A stretch of DNA of 64,000 nucleotides from an uncultured Latescibacterota bacterium (GCA_951812755.1 OX638329.1:4224522-4288521); one strand, 5' to 3'. Positions 52,926 to 61,674 are shown, numbered from the stretch's first letter. The notes: a model not told the origin generated them from the sequence alone. Numbers and translations: made by a program.

Positions 52926-53103
52926 CTTGGTCGATCACCTTGACCACAAAATCTTGTTGATGCAGTTGGCCGAGAAAACACAAGATATTGATCCCCTATG
53001 GAAATACCACTGCCCACGGTCACTGGTGGGGTTTCCAACAGTGATCGCTGATCTCACCGTCAGCAGTGAGGTTCGGGATTCGTTATAGACCTTTTAGGGA
53101 TGG

Positions 53104-53922
53104 CTATTCTAAAATCCGATCCACATCAACCTCAAATCCCGCGCTCTTCAACTCTCTCATAAGAGTCATCTTCCATCCGCCAGATTCGTCAAGGGGAATA
53201 TATAGTACGCCATCATAATCAGAGGGTATCTCGACATTCTCCCCTTTCAATGCACAAACCCGACCGCGGTCCAACTTACCCGTGAAATATCCCAACTCAA
53301 ATATGACATTTTGCCGTGCACGTGGTTTGAGAGACTGTTCTTCTCCTGATAGGCCACCAGTATCGTCCGGGGTCAGGAGAGCAATGGCGAATGCAACCTC
53401 AGCATGTCGCTCAAATTTCTCAATAATCGTTTGCCCTTGATTGGGTTGTTCGTGAAGGATAATAGGATTTAGCCTGAGTTGCTCGATAAATCGAGCGACG
53501 GCTTCTTTGGTGCCTTCGTCGCGTCCATGAATTATGAAAACATCCCGCATGTGCTCTGAACTTGTTTGGTTTTGTGATGTTGAAATTTCTGTGAATGATT
53601 CATCCTCCCAATACTCTTCAATCTCCTCAATCATTGATTGCAAAATAGCTGTAGATCGCTCTAGCCCCTCAATATAGGCCTGTTGCCAGTCTGAATCTGT
53701 AGTGCTTGAGGATAACGCGAATAGTGAGTAGGAGATCCCATCGAAATCCTCCATCTGACTGGAATCCTTTTCAAATGTGTGGGCAATGGCAATTTTAGTA
53801 TTGCGGCGCCATTTTATAAACTCAGGTGAACTGCTATGGTGTTTGGACTGTTTAAGATCCTCTATTGCGTCAAGTGCTCTTTGAAGGCGTTGTATCGCTG
53901 TATCTTTTGGTGGTCTTGTCAT
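53104..53922 (-). CDS. TIR-like nucleotide-binding protein (CAP12/PycTIR-type)
   Basis: 272 aa from ATG 53922; the longer reading to 54009 overlaps the next gene. The N-terminal half is helical (about 1-130). The C-terminal half is the predicted TIR-like domain: 'DVFIIHGRDEGTKEAVARFIEQL', 'PIILHEQPNQGQTIIEKFERHAEVAFAIALLTPDD', 'RARQNVIFELGYFTGKLDRGRVCAL' and 'EIPSDYDGVLYIPLD'. This pattern belongs to TIR-like proteins of which some act as NAD-degrading effectors in cyclic-nucleotide antiphage systems (CBASS, Pycsar). No cyclase is in the window, so it may act alone or with the DUF6884-like gene upstream. Confidence 0.85.
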   Translation of the reverse strand: MTRPPKDTAIQRLQRALDAIEDLKQSKHHSSSPEFIKWRRNTKIAIAHTFEKDSSQMEDFDGISYSLFALSSSTTDSDWQQAYIEGLERSTAILQSMIEEIEEYWEDESFTEISTSQNQTSSEHMRDVFIIHGRDEGTKEAVARFIEQLRLNPIILHEQPNQGQTIIEKFERHAEVAFAIALLTPDDTGGLSGEEQSLKPRARQNVIFELGYFTGKLDRGRVCALKGENVEIPSDYDGVLYIPLDESGGWKMTLMRELKSAGFEVDVDRILE

Positions 53923-53998
53923 TATTTTTCTCAGACGTTGAGATATTCGTAGAAACGGACGGTATCTGCGATGCGATCCGACGAAGGTCTGGCCACAA

Positions 53999-54463
53999 TC
54001 ACTGATCACTCTCCTCTTCTTCTAAGCAAGCTTTCAACCAAGCAAGCTGCTCGCCCTGTCTTAAGCCTTCCATCGGAGTGCTCACCGCGATGCCACGCCT
54101 GTGTAGCACCGACTCTAAGAACTCACGATATTTTTTGCTGGCAAGGAATACCACGGATTTGACGTCAGTCAGGTGCGGATCGAGTGCCTCTATCACACCA
54201 CGCGCCCACGCACGCCGATCATCTACTCCCATGTTATTCAGCGTTTTTTCATACGGCTCGATTTGCTCGTTTGGATCGACAAGGCCATATTTTGCCGACA
54301 GTATGTACCATGATCGTCCAGTCCTTTCAACACAGGTGCGTGCCTTGACAAACCAATCAGAGGTATATAGGTCTCTCGCTAGTGCAGGACAGCATTGTTT
54401 GGTCTTGACGCAATAGACAAGGTAGAGGTCTGCATCTGGCAATTTACAGCATAACGTACGCAT
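53999..54463 (-). CDS. DUF6884-like protein
   Basis: 154 aa from ATG 54463, because TTAGGAGA lies 6 bases before it; the ATG at 54469 is too close. 'DLYLVYCVKTKQCCPALARDLYTSDWFVKARTCVE' and 'SWYILSAKYGLVDPNEQIEPYEKTL' are the typical core ('v.C...K......pA.dLY.s..F.k.r.y.e......yILSAkyGLv.p...i.pYd.tl'). Such proteins are common in defence islands; function is not established. It is 76 bp before the TIR-like gene. Confidence 0.75.
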   Translation of the reverse strand: MRTLCCKLPDADLYLVYCVKTKQCCPALARDLYTSDWFVKARTCVERTGRSWYILSAKYGLVDPNEQIEPYEKTLNNMGVDDRRAWARGVIEALDPHLTDVKSVVFLASKKYREFLESVLHRRGIAVSTPMEGLRQGEQLAWLKACLEEEESDQ

Positions 54464-54499
54464 ACTCATTCTCCTAAGGTAGAGTGTTAAAGCAGCTTC

Positions 54500-55300
54500 T
54501 CAATCTAATGTCTCAGGCAATGACCGCGTACGTTGATCAATGGGCTGGGGTGCATCGAGTTCGTCGTCTCCAACGTCCAATTCCTGGAGCCGATTTACAG
54601 AGGGCAAGATCCGGCGCTCCAGTGACCCGATGGACTGATTATAACTCTCAACAGTCTGATCGATGTGACGTCTCAAGTTGTTAAGATGGCGGAAAAATGG
54701 CGTTATGCGCTGGTATAGCTCTTTGCCCTCGGCGGCTATTTGGCGTGCGTTTTCAGACACCGCCTGTTGTTGCCAGCCGTAAGCAACAGCCTTCAAAAAC
54801 GCCAAAAGTGTAACGGGCGTTGTAATCAGCACCTTGCTCTGCAAAGCATCGTCCAACAAACTCGGCTCTTCCTCAAATGCCGCGGCAACACTGGCTTCGA
54901 CTGGCACAAACATAACGACAAATTCCGGTGCCTTTTCAAACTGCGACCAGTAGGCTTTTTGTCCCAATTCGCGCACCCGACCGCGCACCGCTTGAGCATG
55001 TGCTCTCATGTAGCTTTTGTATGTTGCATCATCACCAGCTTCGGCTGCGTTCCAATAAGCTGTCATAGGCGTTTTTGCATCCACCGGTAGTACTCCCCCA
55101 CCTGGCAAATACACAACCATATCTGGTCGGCCACTGCCCCCTGACACCTGTTCTTCAAAAGCCACGTACCGCTCCATGCCCGCCAGTTCCATCACACGAC
55201 GCAACTGGCGGGATCTCGCCCTATTACCCGCGCACAGAAGACGATTTGAGTGCCTGAGACAATGTGATGATCGTGGTCTGAAGTTTGTGCTGCGCGTTCG
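54500..55300 (-). pseudogene. rmuC: rmuC fragment, disrupted
   Basis: The long frame reads 'LRRVMELAGMERYVAFEEQV', then 'GGGVLPVDAKTPMTAYW', 'AYWSQFEKAPEFVVMFVPVE' and 'LLAFLKAVAYGWQQQAVSEN'. This is the RmuC nuclease-like domain, including the 'DAK' of a PD-(D/E)XK-like core. The preceding conserved region is in another frame, 'KLQTTIITLSQALKSSSVRG' then TAA TAG where 'RW' of VRGRWGE belongs. The N-terminal membrane anchor and coiled coil are missing. The junction lies just after the stop of the 1277-aa gene. The gene cannot make normal RmuC; the residual C-terminal part could still be translated from an internal start. Confidence 0.75.
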
Positions 55301-55320
55301 CGTGATACCAGCCCCAACTC

Positions 55321-58300
55321 TCAATCGAAACGTCTCTTCCTGACCTCTGCGTCGGAATCCCACATCTCGGCGTCGCGCTCGCAAGATGCGGCGACGGCCT
55401 CGAGGACCCTCCCAACAAAGGGATAGTCGAAAAGCAAGTGCTCGGACCAAGCTCGGTATTCCGCAGCGCGTTCGTGTTCTTGTTTGCCTCCTTCGTCCAG
55501 TTCGACAACGCCGCGAGAGTTGCGAGTGCCGAAATAGAATCCCTCGCCGATTTTCGTAGATGCCATCCCTTCCATCGCCTCGCAGACCGCTTCGCAAGGC
55601 CAGATACCATTCTTGCCAGCAGGTGCCTTGGCAAGCAGTTCACCGATGCAGTGATCCCCAATATTGACGCGGGCGTAATTGCGGCACAGTTGCCGAACCT
55701 CAGAGATCCAAGCGGCGAGTACGTGTCCGTCAATCTCTCCGTCATCATTTGTGCCAGGAATCTTCGTTATCTCCCTGAGAAGGTGACGCGCCGCCCATGC
55801 GGCTGCCTCCCGTTGTTTGGGGTCCTCGATCTTCCATTCCAGCGGGTCTTCTCCGTCGTCACTTCTTTTGTAGATGAGCGCCACCACATAGGCAAAAAAC
55901 GCTGGTGATTCTGTGATCTGATTTTCGAGATTCGGGATTCCATGCTGGCTGTACTCAAGGGGTTTGATGAACATAAATTCGAATTTCGCCATTTCATCAC
56001 GGGTGACGCCCGGACGGTTATTAAGCGAATCCAGTGCCTCGGAAATATTGTATCTTTCGGGCAGGTAATGGCTTTCTGGTTCAGCATTAACTGTGGCAAC
56101 TTCGCGCAAAAGCTGCTTGAGACGGGACGTCTCGATATCCTTGAGATTCATGTGAACAGCATGGAACGCCGCACGCGGTCGCCGGACCTCCAGAAGACAA
56201 TCAATCAGTTCGGTAAGTTCTGCGGGCGTGTACCGGATCACTGATGGGGAGACATTCCTCCAGTACTCGGCTCGGGTATCCTCGTCATAGTCGTCCAGAA
56301 GACGCCAGGTGGATGCCTGAAACGGCGCGCATACAAATAGCCGCACACGCTCTTCGGCGGACAACTCCTTGGCCGCAGCCTGCAATACCCCAGCACGCGA
56401 GTCTTCCTCGATCGAGACAAGAAAACCCTTCAAGCACTGCTCAGCCTTACCCTGGAAGTCTCCGTCAAGTGAAAGGCAACACTTGATAAAATCGATCTGG
56501 GGCTTCACACCGGTAACGCACGACGACATGTAATGGCCGACGATTTCGGCGGCACCACTGTCGGCAAGCAATTTCTTAACACCCCGAAAACCGCACTCGG
56601 TCCATATCTCGATCATCGCATCACGGCGCAGCCTGTGGATCCGTTCTGCGTGCTTCTGATGGTCGAAATCTTCTTCGATCTCGTCAGCCGATTCCTGCAC
56701 CCACCCACTGGCGAATAGCCAGCCGTGATGTATGACTGGATCCTGGGGACAGAGGCTATCATAAACTTCGCGAGCACGGTCGCGGGTCGATTCTCCAAGC
56801 TTCTGGCCGCCCTGCCGAGGAGAAAAGGCAAAGCATCGGATGCGCTCGCGCAGCATGGCCTTAGCAGATTCAGTGGCATTCTGGGACCATTCCTGAATCA
56901 GGTCCCAAACCTTGGTCTGGTCTTTTTCCGCCATACAGGAGAGAGACTCTATGAGACTGCCAAGAGTTTTTTCGTCGTGGGACGGCCAAGCAATCAGCAA
57001 GTCCAGAGCCTTTCGGTTGAAGTCGCATATTTCCTTGTACGTGACGACTTGGCCAGCCCCTGAGGCGTCACTACGCCAACGGGGTCTGTAGCTAGGGATG
57101 CCTATTTGGGAACCCGGCTGGAACTGCGCGATGCAGATCGCCCAACCAATATTTGGGAAACGCTTGATTAGCATTTCGAGCACCTTAACTCTATCCCCCA
57201 CCGAAGCTGCCGTCTGCGGCATCCATGATCTGAAGATGTCCTGAAGGCTGTCGCCCGGTTTATTCATCCAGTTGTCGTTTATTTTTTGCTGAGAGAGTTG
57301 GGAGAGGATTAACGATACGCACGAGAGGTTTCGCGGTTTCCAAGCAAGGCACTCCAACGCCCAGAGAAGGCCCGTTCGTGATGGCGATGCCCATAACGAG
57401 CCGCTGGGAACCGGCTTGAGAAGGCCAAAGACAATGGGGTCTTTGTCTTTGCTCTGTAAATCTTCTTCGATGAGGTCCAGAAACACACCGGGCGCGGCTT
57501 CTGCGAAGCGCGGCAGATCATGGTCGTGGGAGAGTAATTTTTCAAGCGTCAGCGGCGTTAGGAGTCCTCGGATCAGACCTTCGACCTGGCCTTCGACATT
57601 GATACCGAGGCGACTCTGGAATAGGTCGTTGCCATGAACCGAGAGGATGACGAGGGTATCGCAGATACTCTCGCGCAACGCGCTGGAGTGGTTGCGTTTC
57701 TTGCCGTACAGGGGCGCGGCCCACCGTTTCTCTTCTGGGAGTTCAAGTGCCGGATCGGACTCGGACAGGACGTATTCAGCTGCGGTGAAGAACCGGTCGA
57801 GATCCGCTGATATGACCCTCTCAGCTATTGCAAACAAAGCATCAATCTTGGAGGTAACACCTTGGAAACGCCCGGCAGACCACACCGGGCTGTCATCGAA
57901 CCCAAGTAGGCGCGCGACGCCGTCTTCTATCTCCTCGTATTTTCGATCCGCCACGTAGGAGACTATCTCGCGATCCGCTTCCGATTCTGCGTGCCATGTG
58001 CCAATCAGAGCCATCGGTACGAGGTCTTTTGCCGTTTTATCATCGCGCGCCCATGCCGGCATTCTGATTGCGGCATTCTTCGAGAGGCGCCGGCGCAAGA
58101 TCGTTGGTGATCGTCCCGATTCCCTCGCAAGACGTTCAATTTTATCTTTTTTGAGTCCCATGGCGGTGAGTGCCTTCTTGAAGGCGTCATAGCCAAGCAG
58201 GTCAAGCACAATGTCGGTTTCCCTATCGGCCGCGTTGCGTGTACGGAACACGATGCAATGAAGTCGCCGATGGGCGTCACCGAGTTCGCGCTCGGTATCA

Positions 58301-59154
58301 TGGGAATGGACTATCGGGATAAAATTCTCGGAGGACGCAACGAGCATCTTGAGCGGCTCTGGAGAAGTGAAGACCGCGGCTCGATCCTCGAATTGGCGGA
58401 GATCCTTGTTATCGAACAAGCAGGCGAGAAAGGCGAGCGCCTCGTCCCGCGAGTCAGCCGCGACATAAAAAGGCTTCTCACTCGGCTTGTCGAGCCAATC
58501 TTTGAACTTGTCCCGGTACGCAACGATCGAGGATGCGAAGATCTCAGGCGTTAGATGAGGCTCGCTGACGTTCGCCCAGCGGTCCCATACCCGTTCCAGC
58601 GTTTCATAGCCGCTGGTTGGTTGGCCGAGTTGTCCGGCAAGCCAGATCTGCGCCAGCACCGCCTGTTCCAGCCACTGCTCGAGATCGCTTGCATCTAAAG
58701 CTCTGACTTCCTTCCAGTCGCCGGTTTCTTTCTTCTGGTTCTCCCATGTGGTCTTACCGGGCCAATTGCGAGGTGTCACAAAGACGAAGGTGATATTTGC
58801 CCGCTCAGCGGGATCAACTAACTCCAGCCGATTGGAATAATCCTTCTCCGCCTTGCCACGTGGGTTTTTGTCGGTGCCGAACTCCCAATAGGAGGTCCCC
58901 TCGGGAATCCAAGGATTAGAAGCTCCCGATTTGACAACACCGTCGGGGCCATGGCGCTGCGCGTTGTCGTAGCCAGGAAAGTCAACTTGATGGAGGTCAC
59001 GGCCTGTTGAATGAACGAGCTTTCGTAGTAAGACAGGAAGGTAGGTGCGGGCATCGATCTGGTCGGCCCAGTTCTCGATCTGTCTTGCCTTAATAGTCAA
59101 AAAACTCGGGATAAAATCGTCGTGATGGTGATGGGTATCAGAGAGGGTGGTCAT
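55321..59154 (-). CDS. 1277-aa protein of unknown family; possible N-terminal nuclease
   Basis: The N-terminal ~200 residues include 'HQVDFPGYDNAQRHGPDGVV' and 'EGTSYWEFGTDKNPRGKAEK' then 'DYSNRLE'. The PDG...WEFG layout resembles a restriction-endonuclease-like (PD-(D/E)XK) core, with Gly where ExK would have Lys. 'LKKDKIERLARESGRSPTILRRRLSK' (about 345-370) is a helix-turn-helix-like segment, and the remaining ~900 residues are helical, HEAT/ARM-like. I find no P-loop. GAGGAAG precedes the ATG. It is the last gene of the sigma factor/helical/ImmA-IrrE run, 80 bp behind, and its length fits large antiphage effectors. No signal peptide or membrane segment is seen. Confidence 0.7.
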   Translation of the reverse strand: MTTLSDTHHHHDDFIPSFLTIKARQIENWADQIDARTYLPVLLRKLVHSTGRDLHQVDFPGYDNAQRHGPDGVVKSGASNPWIPEGTSYWEFGTDKNPRGKAEKDYSNRLELVDPAERANITFVFVTPRNWPGKTTWENQKKETGDWKEVRALDASDLEQWLEQAVLAQIWLAGQLGQPTSGYETLERVWDRWANVSEPHLTPEIFASSIVAYRDKFKDWLDKPSEKPFYVAADSRDEALAFLACLFDNKDLRQFEDRAAVFTSPEPLKMLVASSENFIPIVHSHDTERELGDAHRRLHCIVFRTRNAADRETDIVLDLLGYDAFKKALTAMGLKKDKIERLARESGRSPTILRRRLSKNAAIRMPAWARDDKTAKDLVPMALIGTWHAESEADREIVSYVADRKYEEIEDGVARLLGFDDSPVWSAGRFQGVTSKIDALFAIAERVISADLDRFFTAAEYVLSESDPALELPEEKRWAAPLYGKKRNHSSALRESICDTLVILSVHGNDLFQSRLGINVEGQVEGLIRGLLTPLTLEKLLSHDHDLPRFAEAAPGVFLDLIEEDLQSKDKDPIVFGLLKPVPSGSLWASPSRTGLLWALECLAWKPRNLSCVSLILSQLSQQKINDNWMNKPGDSLQDIFRSWMPQTAASVGDRVKVLEMLIKRFPNIGWAICIAQFQPGSQIGIPSYRPRWRSDASGAGQVVTYKEICDFNRKALDLLIAWPSHDEKTLGSLIESLSCMAEKDQTKVWDLIQEWSQNATESAKAMLRERIRCFAFSPRQGGQKLGESTRDRAREVYDSLCPQDPVIHHGWLFASGWVQESADEIEEDFDHQKHAERIHRLRRDAMIEIWTECGFRGVKKLLADSGAAEIVGHYMSSCVTGVKPQIDFIKCCLSLDGDFQGKAEQCLKGFLVSIEEDSRAGVLQAAAKELSAEERVRLFVCAPFQASTWRLLDDYDEDTRAEYWRNVSPSVIRYTPAELTELIDCLLEVRRPRAAFHAVHMNLKDIETSRLKQLLREVATVNAEPESHYLPERYNISEALDSLNNRPGVTRDEMAKFEFMFIKPLEYSQHGIPNLENQITESPAFFAYVVALIYKRSDDGEDPLEWKIEDPKQREAAAWAARHLLREITKIPGTNDDGEIDGHVLAAWISEVRQLCRNYARVNIGDHCIGELLAKAPAGKNGIWPCEAVCEAMEGMASTKIGEGFYFGTRNSRGVVELDEGGKQEHERAAEYRAWSEHLLFDYPFVGRVLEAVAASCERDAEMWDSDAEVRKRRFD

Positions 59155-59234
59155 GCCTTCTTCCTCGCAACCGTAAAAAACAAAATAAAAGGTATCTTTG
59201 ATCGGCTTTTTCAGATACTAAATACACTTCACCG

Positions 59235-60071
59235 CTACCAAGCGGCTGACACTGCTCGATTGGTGAGAAACCGATTCAGCGGAGAAGCAGGTTGGATTGA
59301 AATGAGGCTGATGACGGTTTGATATCTCTTCAGATACACAGCATCTTCTTGAATAGTGAAGCTTTGGGAAAACTCCTGATCCTCAACCCACATCTCTACA
59401 GGCACTTGCTGCGGACCGCCAGGAGAAAGATCGCCTGCAAAGAGTTGTCCTGCAAGAGAATCTGGATCTACCATTGTTCCCATATCTAGCAGTCGCAACG
59501 GAAATGTCTCGCAGGTTTTGAACCAAGTCATTTTACCATCACGGCTCACTATCGCCGCACAATCATGCCGAGTGAAATCAAGATATCGGAGAGTTGTGGC
59601 AGTTAAACTCGTCTCAAACTCTGTACTCAATTTCTCAATTGTTGCTACAGTCGGACTCTCGCTGCTGCATCTTGACTCAAACAGAAAATTAGGCATTAGG
59701 AGTTCAACTGCAAAAGTATTCGCCTCTTGCTCTTCTGGAGACAGTTCTTTGTACCAAAATAAAAGTTCTTTTTGATGGTACAAAGAAAGCTGATTCTTTT
59801 CTTGATGCAGCATGAAGTGCCCAAATTCATGTGCAATAGCAAAACGGCGTTGTCCTACCTCCCGAACCCTATCAGAGACACGTATCAAAGCTTTATCTTT
59901 TCCATTGCGAATCAGACGAGCAAGCGCTCCTTTCAACGGTGCTTCAATCACCAAAATACCTTTGTCAAAGCAGATGGCATTGAGATCAATCTGATCCGGA
60001 TCATCAATTCCGTAATCCCTGAGAATTTTATGTGCAGACCGAATAGGTCGACGTGATGTCTGATGGTTCAT
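59235..60071 (-). CDS. ImmA/IrrE-family metallopeptidase
   Basis: 278 aa from ATG 60071. 'FAIAHEFGHFML' is the zinc HExxH motif (His81, Glu82, His85), and 'EEQEANTFAVELLMP' gives the third ligand (Glu116). GGAGGT lies 11 bases before the ATG. The start overlaps the stop of the helical-protein gene (ATGA, 4 bp). Proteases of this family cleave a helix-turn-helix repressor to switch on mobile-element or stress genes. Here the likely target is a regulator of the sigma factor or the neighbouring helical protein (inference). The C-terminal ~120 residues are a beta-rich extension. Confidence 0.9.
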   Translation of the reverse strand: MNHQTSRRPIRSAHKILRDYGIDDPDQIDLNAICFDKGILVIEAPLKGALARLIRNGKDKALIRVSDRVREVGQRRFAIAHEFGHFMLHQEKNQLSLYHQKELLFWYKELSPEEQEANTFAVELLMPNFLFESRCSSESPTVATIEKLSTEFETSLTATTLRYLDFTRHDCAAIVSRDGKMTWFKTCETFPLRLLDMGTMVDPDSLAGQLFAGDLSPGGPQQVPVEMWVEDQEFSQSFTIQEDAVYLKRYQTVISLISIQPASPLNRFLTNRAVSAAW

Positions 60072-60526
60072 GGTGCTTTTCCACCTCCCCCACTTTCGTT
60101 TTCCAAATTTTCCCACCATTGGAGCAATTCTGCGTCTTGTGCGAGGCTTTCCATATCTTCCTCTTCAATTGTATCCAATTTGCGATAGAGTACTTGCAAA
60201 GCAGGACCAGATACATTACGGCCAAATTCTTCTTTTAACCATGTGCCTATTTGGTGCTTTGGATCATTCATTGAAGAGAGAGATTCTTTTACCTGATTAA
60301 CAAAGCCCACAAGACGTTCTCTGCGTTGCTTTGCCTTAGCCAGACGTACGCGACCTTTCATTCTTTGGATAAATGCCTGTCCGCGTTGCCTGAGCTTATC
60401 CGGATCGTAACCACTACGACGCAATTCTTCATTCAAGGTCTCCTCATTTTCAGTGGCGGCCTCGTACAGTGCTTCGACCAGATTATCCATTATCTCTGCG
60501 GGGGAGAGTTGACGCCTATTATCCAT
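60068..60526 (-). CDS. Helical protein between sigma factor and protease; function unknown
   Basis: 152 aa. Strongly helical and charged: 'AEIMDNLVEALYEAATENEETLNEELRRSGYDPDKLRQRGQAFIQRMKGRVRLAKAKQRRERL' is followed by 'KESLSSMN' and an acidic tail 'IEEEDMESLAQDAELLQWWENLENES'. I know no domain for it. A protein this size next to a sigma factor and an ImmA/IrrE protease could be an anti-sigma factor or the protease's substrate. This is inference. AAGG precedes the ATG, and it sits 6 bp after the sigma-factor stop. Confidence 0.65.
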   Translation of the reverse strand: MDNRRQLSPAEIMDNLVEALYEAATENEETLNEELRRSGYDPDKLRQRGQAFIQRMKGRVRLAKAKQRRERLVGFVNQVKESLSSMNDPKHQIGTWLKEEFGRNVSGPALQVLYRKLDTIEEEDMESLAQDAELLQWWENLENESGGGGKAP

Positions 60527-60532
60527 ATTTAA

Positions 60533-61138
60533 TCAACCTTGTTTATTTAAGGCAGGAAGATCTTGTAGTTTCCGGCGAATGCGTTTTATAATCACATAGA
60601 TTTTTGTCACCGATTTGCCAAGTTCTTCTGCTATTTTTTTGGGCTTTGCGCCGTCTTGCAAATACAAAAAAACCATGCCCGCTTCCTCGTCATCTTCCAA
60701 CAGGCTTTCAATCTGGGCAATCCGCTCTTCGAAGGCAAGGCATTCTTCTGGCGAAGGATTGTTGCTCAAAGCATCGTGTCCCCAACCATCTATACCGGCA
60801 TCTTCTGAAAGAGCTTGGCGCGTTTGATTGTCCCGTCCCTCTGTTTGGTGGCTTACAAGGCTTTTAATAATTCCTTTAAGAACTGCCTCAAGATTGGGAT
60901 ATTTGGCTACATCCCAAGTTCTCTGGCCAATATAAAGTAATTTAATGGCTTCTTGAACAAGATCTTCAGCTTGTGTGCCTCCAGGCGGGTGTCCACCGGG
61001 CCAGGATATAGCTTTCAACCTGAACTGAGCATATACAACTAATTTGGGGAGAATTTGATCCCAATTAGCTTCTTCAAGTCGCCGCAAGACATCTGAACTG
61101 GGAGGTTCAGATGCACGTTTTTCGCCGTCGACAATCAA
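60533..61138 (-). CDS. Sigma-70-family RNA polymerase sigma factor (ECF-like)
   Basis: 201 aa. The start is TTG 61138: AAGGAGG lies 7 bases before it, so the unusual start codon is well supported. Region 2 is 'GGTQAEDLVQEAIKLLYIGQRTWDVAKYPNLEAVLKGIIKSLVSHQ', the DLVQE helix of the sigma-70 family. Region 4 is 'LYLQDGAKPKKIAEELGKSVTKIYVIIKRIRRKLQ', a helix-turn-helix. There is no region 1 or 3. Its promoter region is shared with the ubiquitin-like operon on the other strand, with three tandem repeats between them. It is the first gene of the four-gene minus-strand run. Confidence 0.88.
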   Translation of the reverse strand: MIVDGEKRASEPPSSDVLRRLEEANWDQILPKLVVYAQFRLKAISWPGGHPPGGTQAEDLVQEAIKLLYIGQRTWDVAKYPNLEAVLKGIIKSLVSHQTEGRDNQTRQALSEDAGIDGWGHDALSNNPSPEECLAFEERIAQIESLLEDDEEAGMVFLYLQDGAKPKKIAEELGKSVTKIYVIIKRIRRKLQDLPALNKQG

Positions 61139-61141
61139 AAC

Positions 61142-61460
61142 GGTTCCTCCTTATATCTATATGCCACTCACTCAGATTTTTGCCATCCTCGTGGCAAAAT
61201 TTCCGAACTAACGGGCACATAGACGATGAAGGGTTTAATCAAAATGGTTCCTCCTCATATCTCTATATGCCACTCATTACATATTTTTTGCCTTCCTCGT
61301 GGCAAAATTTCCGAACTAACGGGCATATATAGATGATGGAGGCTTTAATCATATCAGCTTCTCCTCATATCTCTATATGCCGCTCATTACATATTTTTTG
61401 CCATCCTCGTGGCAAAATTTCCGAACTAATGGGCATATATACGATGAAGGCTTTTAGATA
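61142..61460. repeat. Three tandem ~104-110 bp repeats between divergent operons
   Basis: Units begin at 61142, 61246 and 61356. Each starts GGTTCCTCCT (or AGCTTCTCCT) and contains CCATCCTCGTGGCAAAA with an inverted repeat, then TTTCCGAACTAA and TATA-rich GGGCATATATAG (unit 1: GGGCACATAG), ending GATGAAGGCTTT-like. The hairpin arms are at 61178-61185/61192-61199, 61286-61292/61301-61307 and 61396-61403/61410-61417. On the minus strand each unit begins with an AGGAGG-like site followed by a start codon and ATT, as for the sigma factor. The unit is therefore a multiplied promoter/leader/start region. Confidence 0.85.
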
Positions 61461-61485
61461 ATACCCCGAAGGGAGGTGAATTTAC

Positions 61486-61674
61486 ATGGCTAAATCTCTG
61501 AAGCCAGGACAGAAAGCCCCAGCATCCGGCCAATACGAAATTGTTGGTCCCCGTGGTGGGGCTACGGGCAAAGAACGAACCGTTGTTAAAGGTGAACCGC
61601 TTCCGCCTACGCCCAAATCAAAACAAGGCTACGTAATCGCAGACCGAACAAAGAACAACAGTGGACGTGGCTAA
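61486..61674 (+). CDS. YjzC-like small protein, first gene of the ubiquitin-like operon
   Basis: 62 aa, 'MAKSLKPGQKAPASGQYEIVGPRG' (shown in part) then 'GEPLPPTPKSKQGYVIADRTKN' and ending '...NSGRG'. The pattern 'kPG..aP.SGqY...gprgg..g.E.tv.kGepLPPTp..gq.Y...d.Tk' is that of YjzC-like proteins. GGGAGGTGA lies 6 bases before the ATG. Family function is unknown. Its C-terminus ends in Gly-Arg-Gly. It lies 91 bp before the Ubl gene; a role as substrate, modifier or signalling partner is possible. Confidence 0.78.
   Translation: MAKSLKPGQKAPASGQYEIVGPRGGATGKERTVVKGEPLPPTPKSKQGYVIADRTKNNSGRG

Noticed and set aside
54500-55597. 365-codon frame as a full-length RmuC
   Set aside because: The first ~130 codons are the antisense-like alternate frame of the 1277-aa gene; only the later part is RmuC.
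61142-61460. Tandem repeats considered as a CRISPR array
   Set aside because: The repeat unit is the whole 104-110 bp, with no short repeat alternating with unique spacers and no cas gene nearby.
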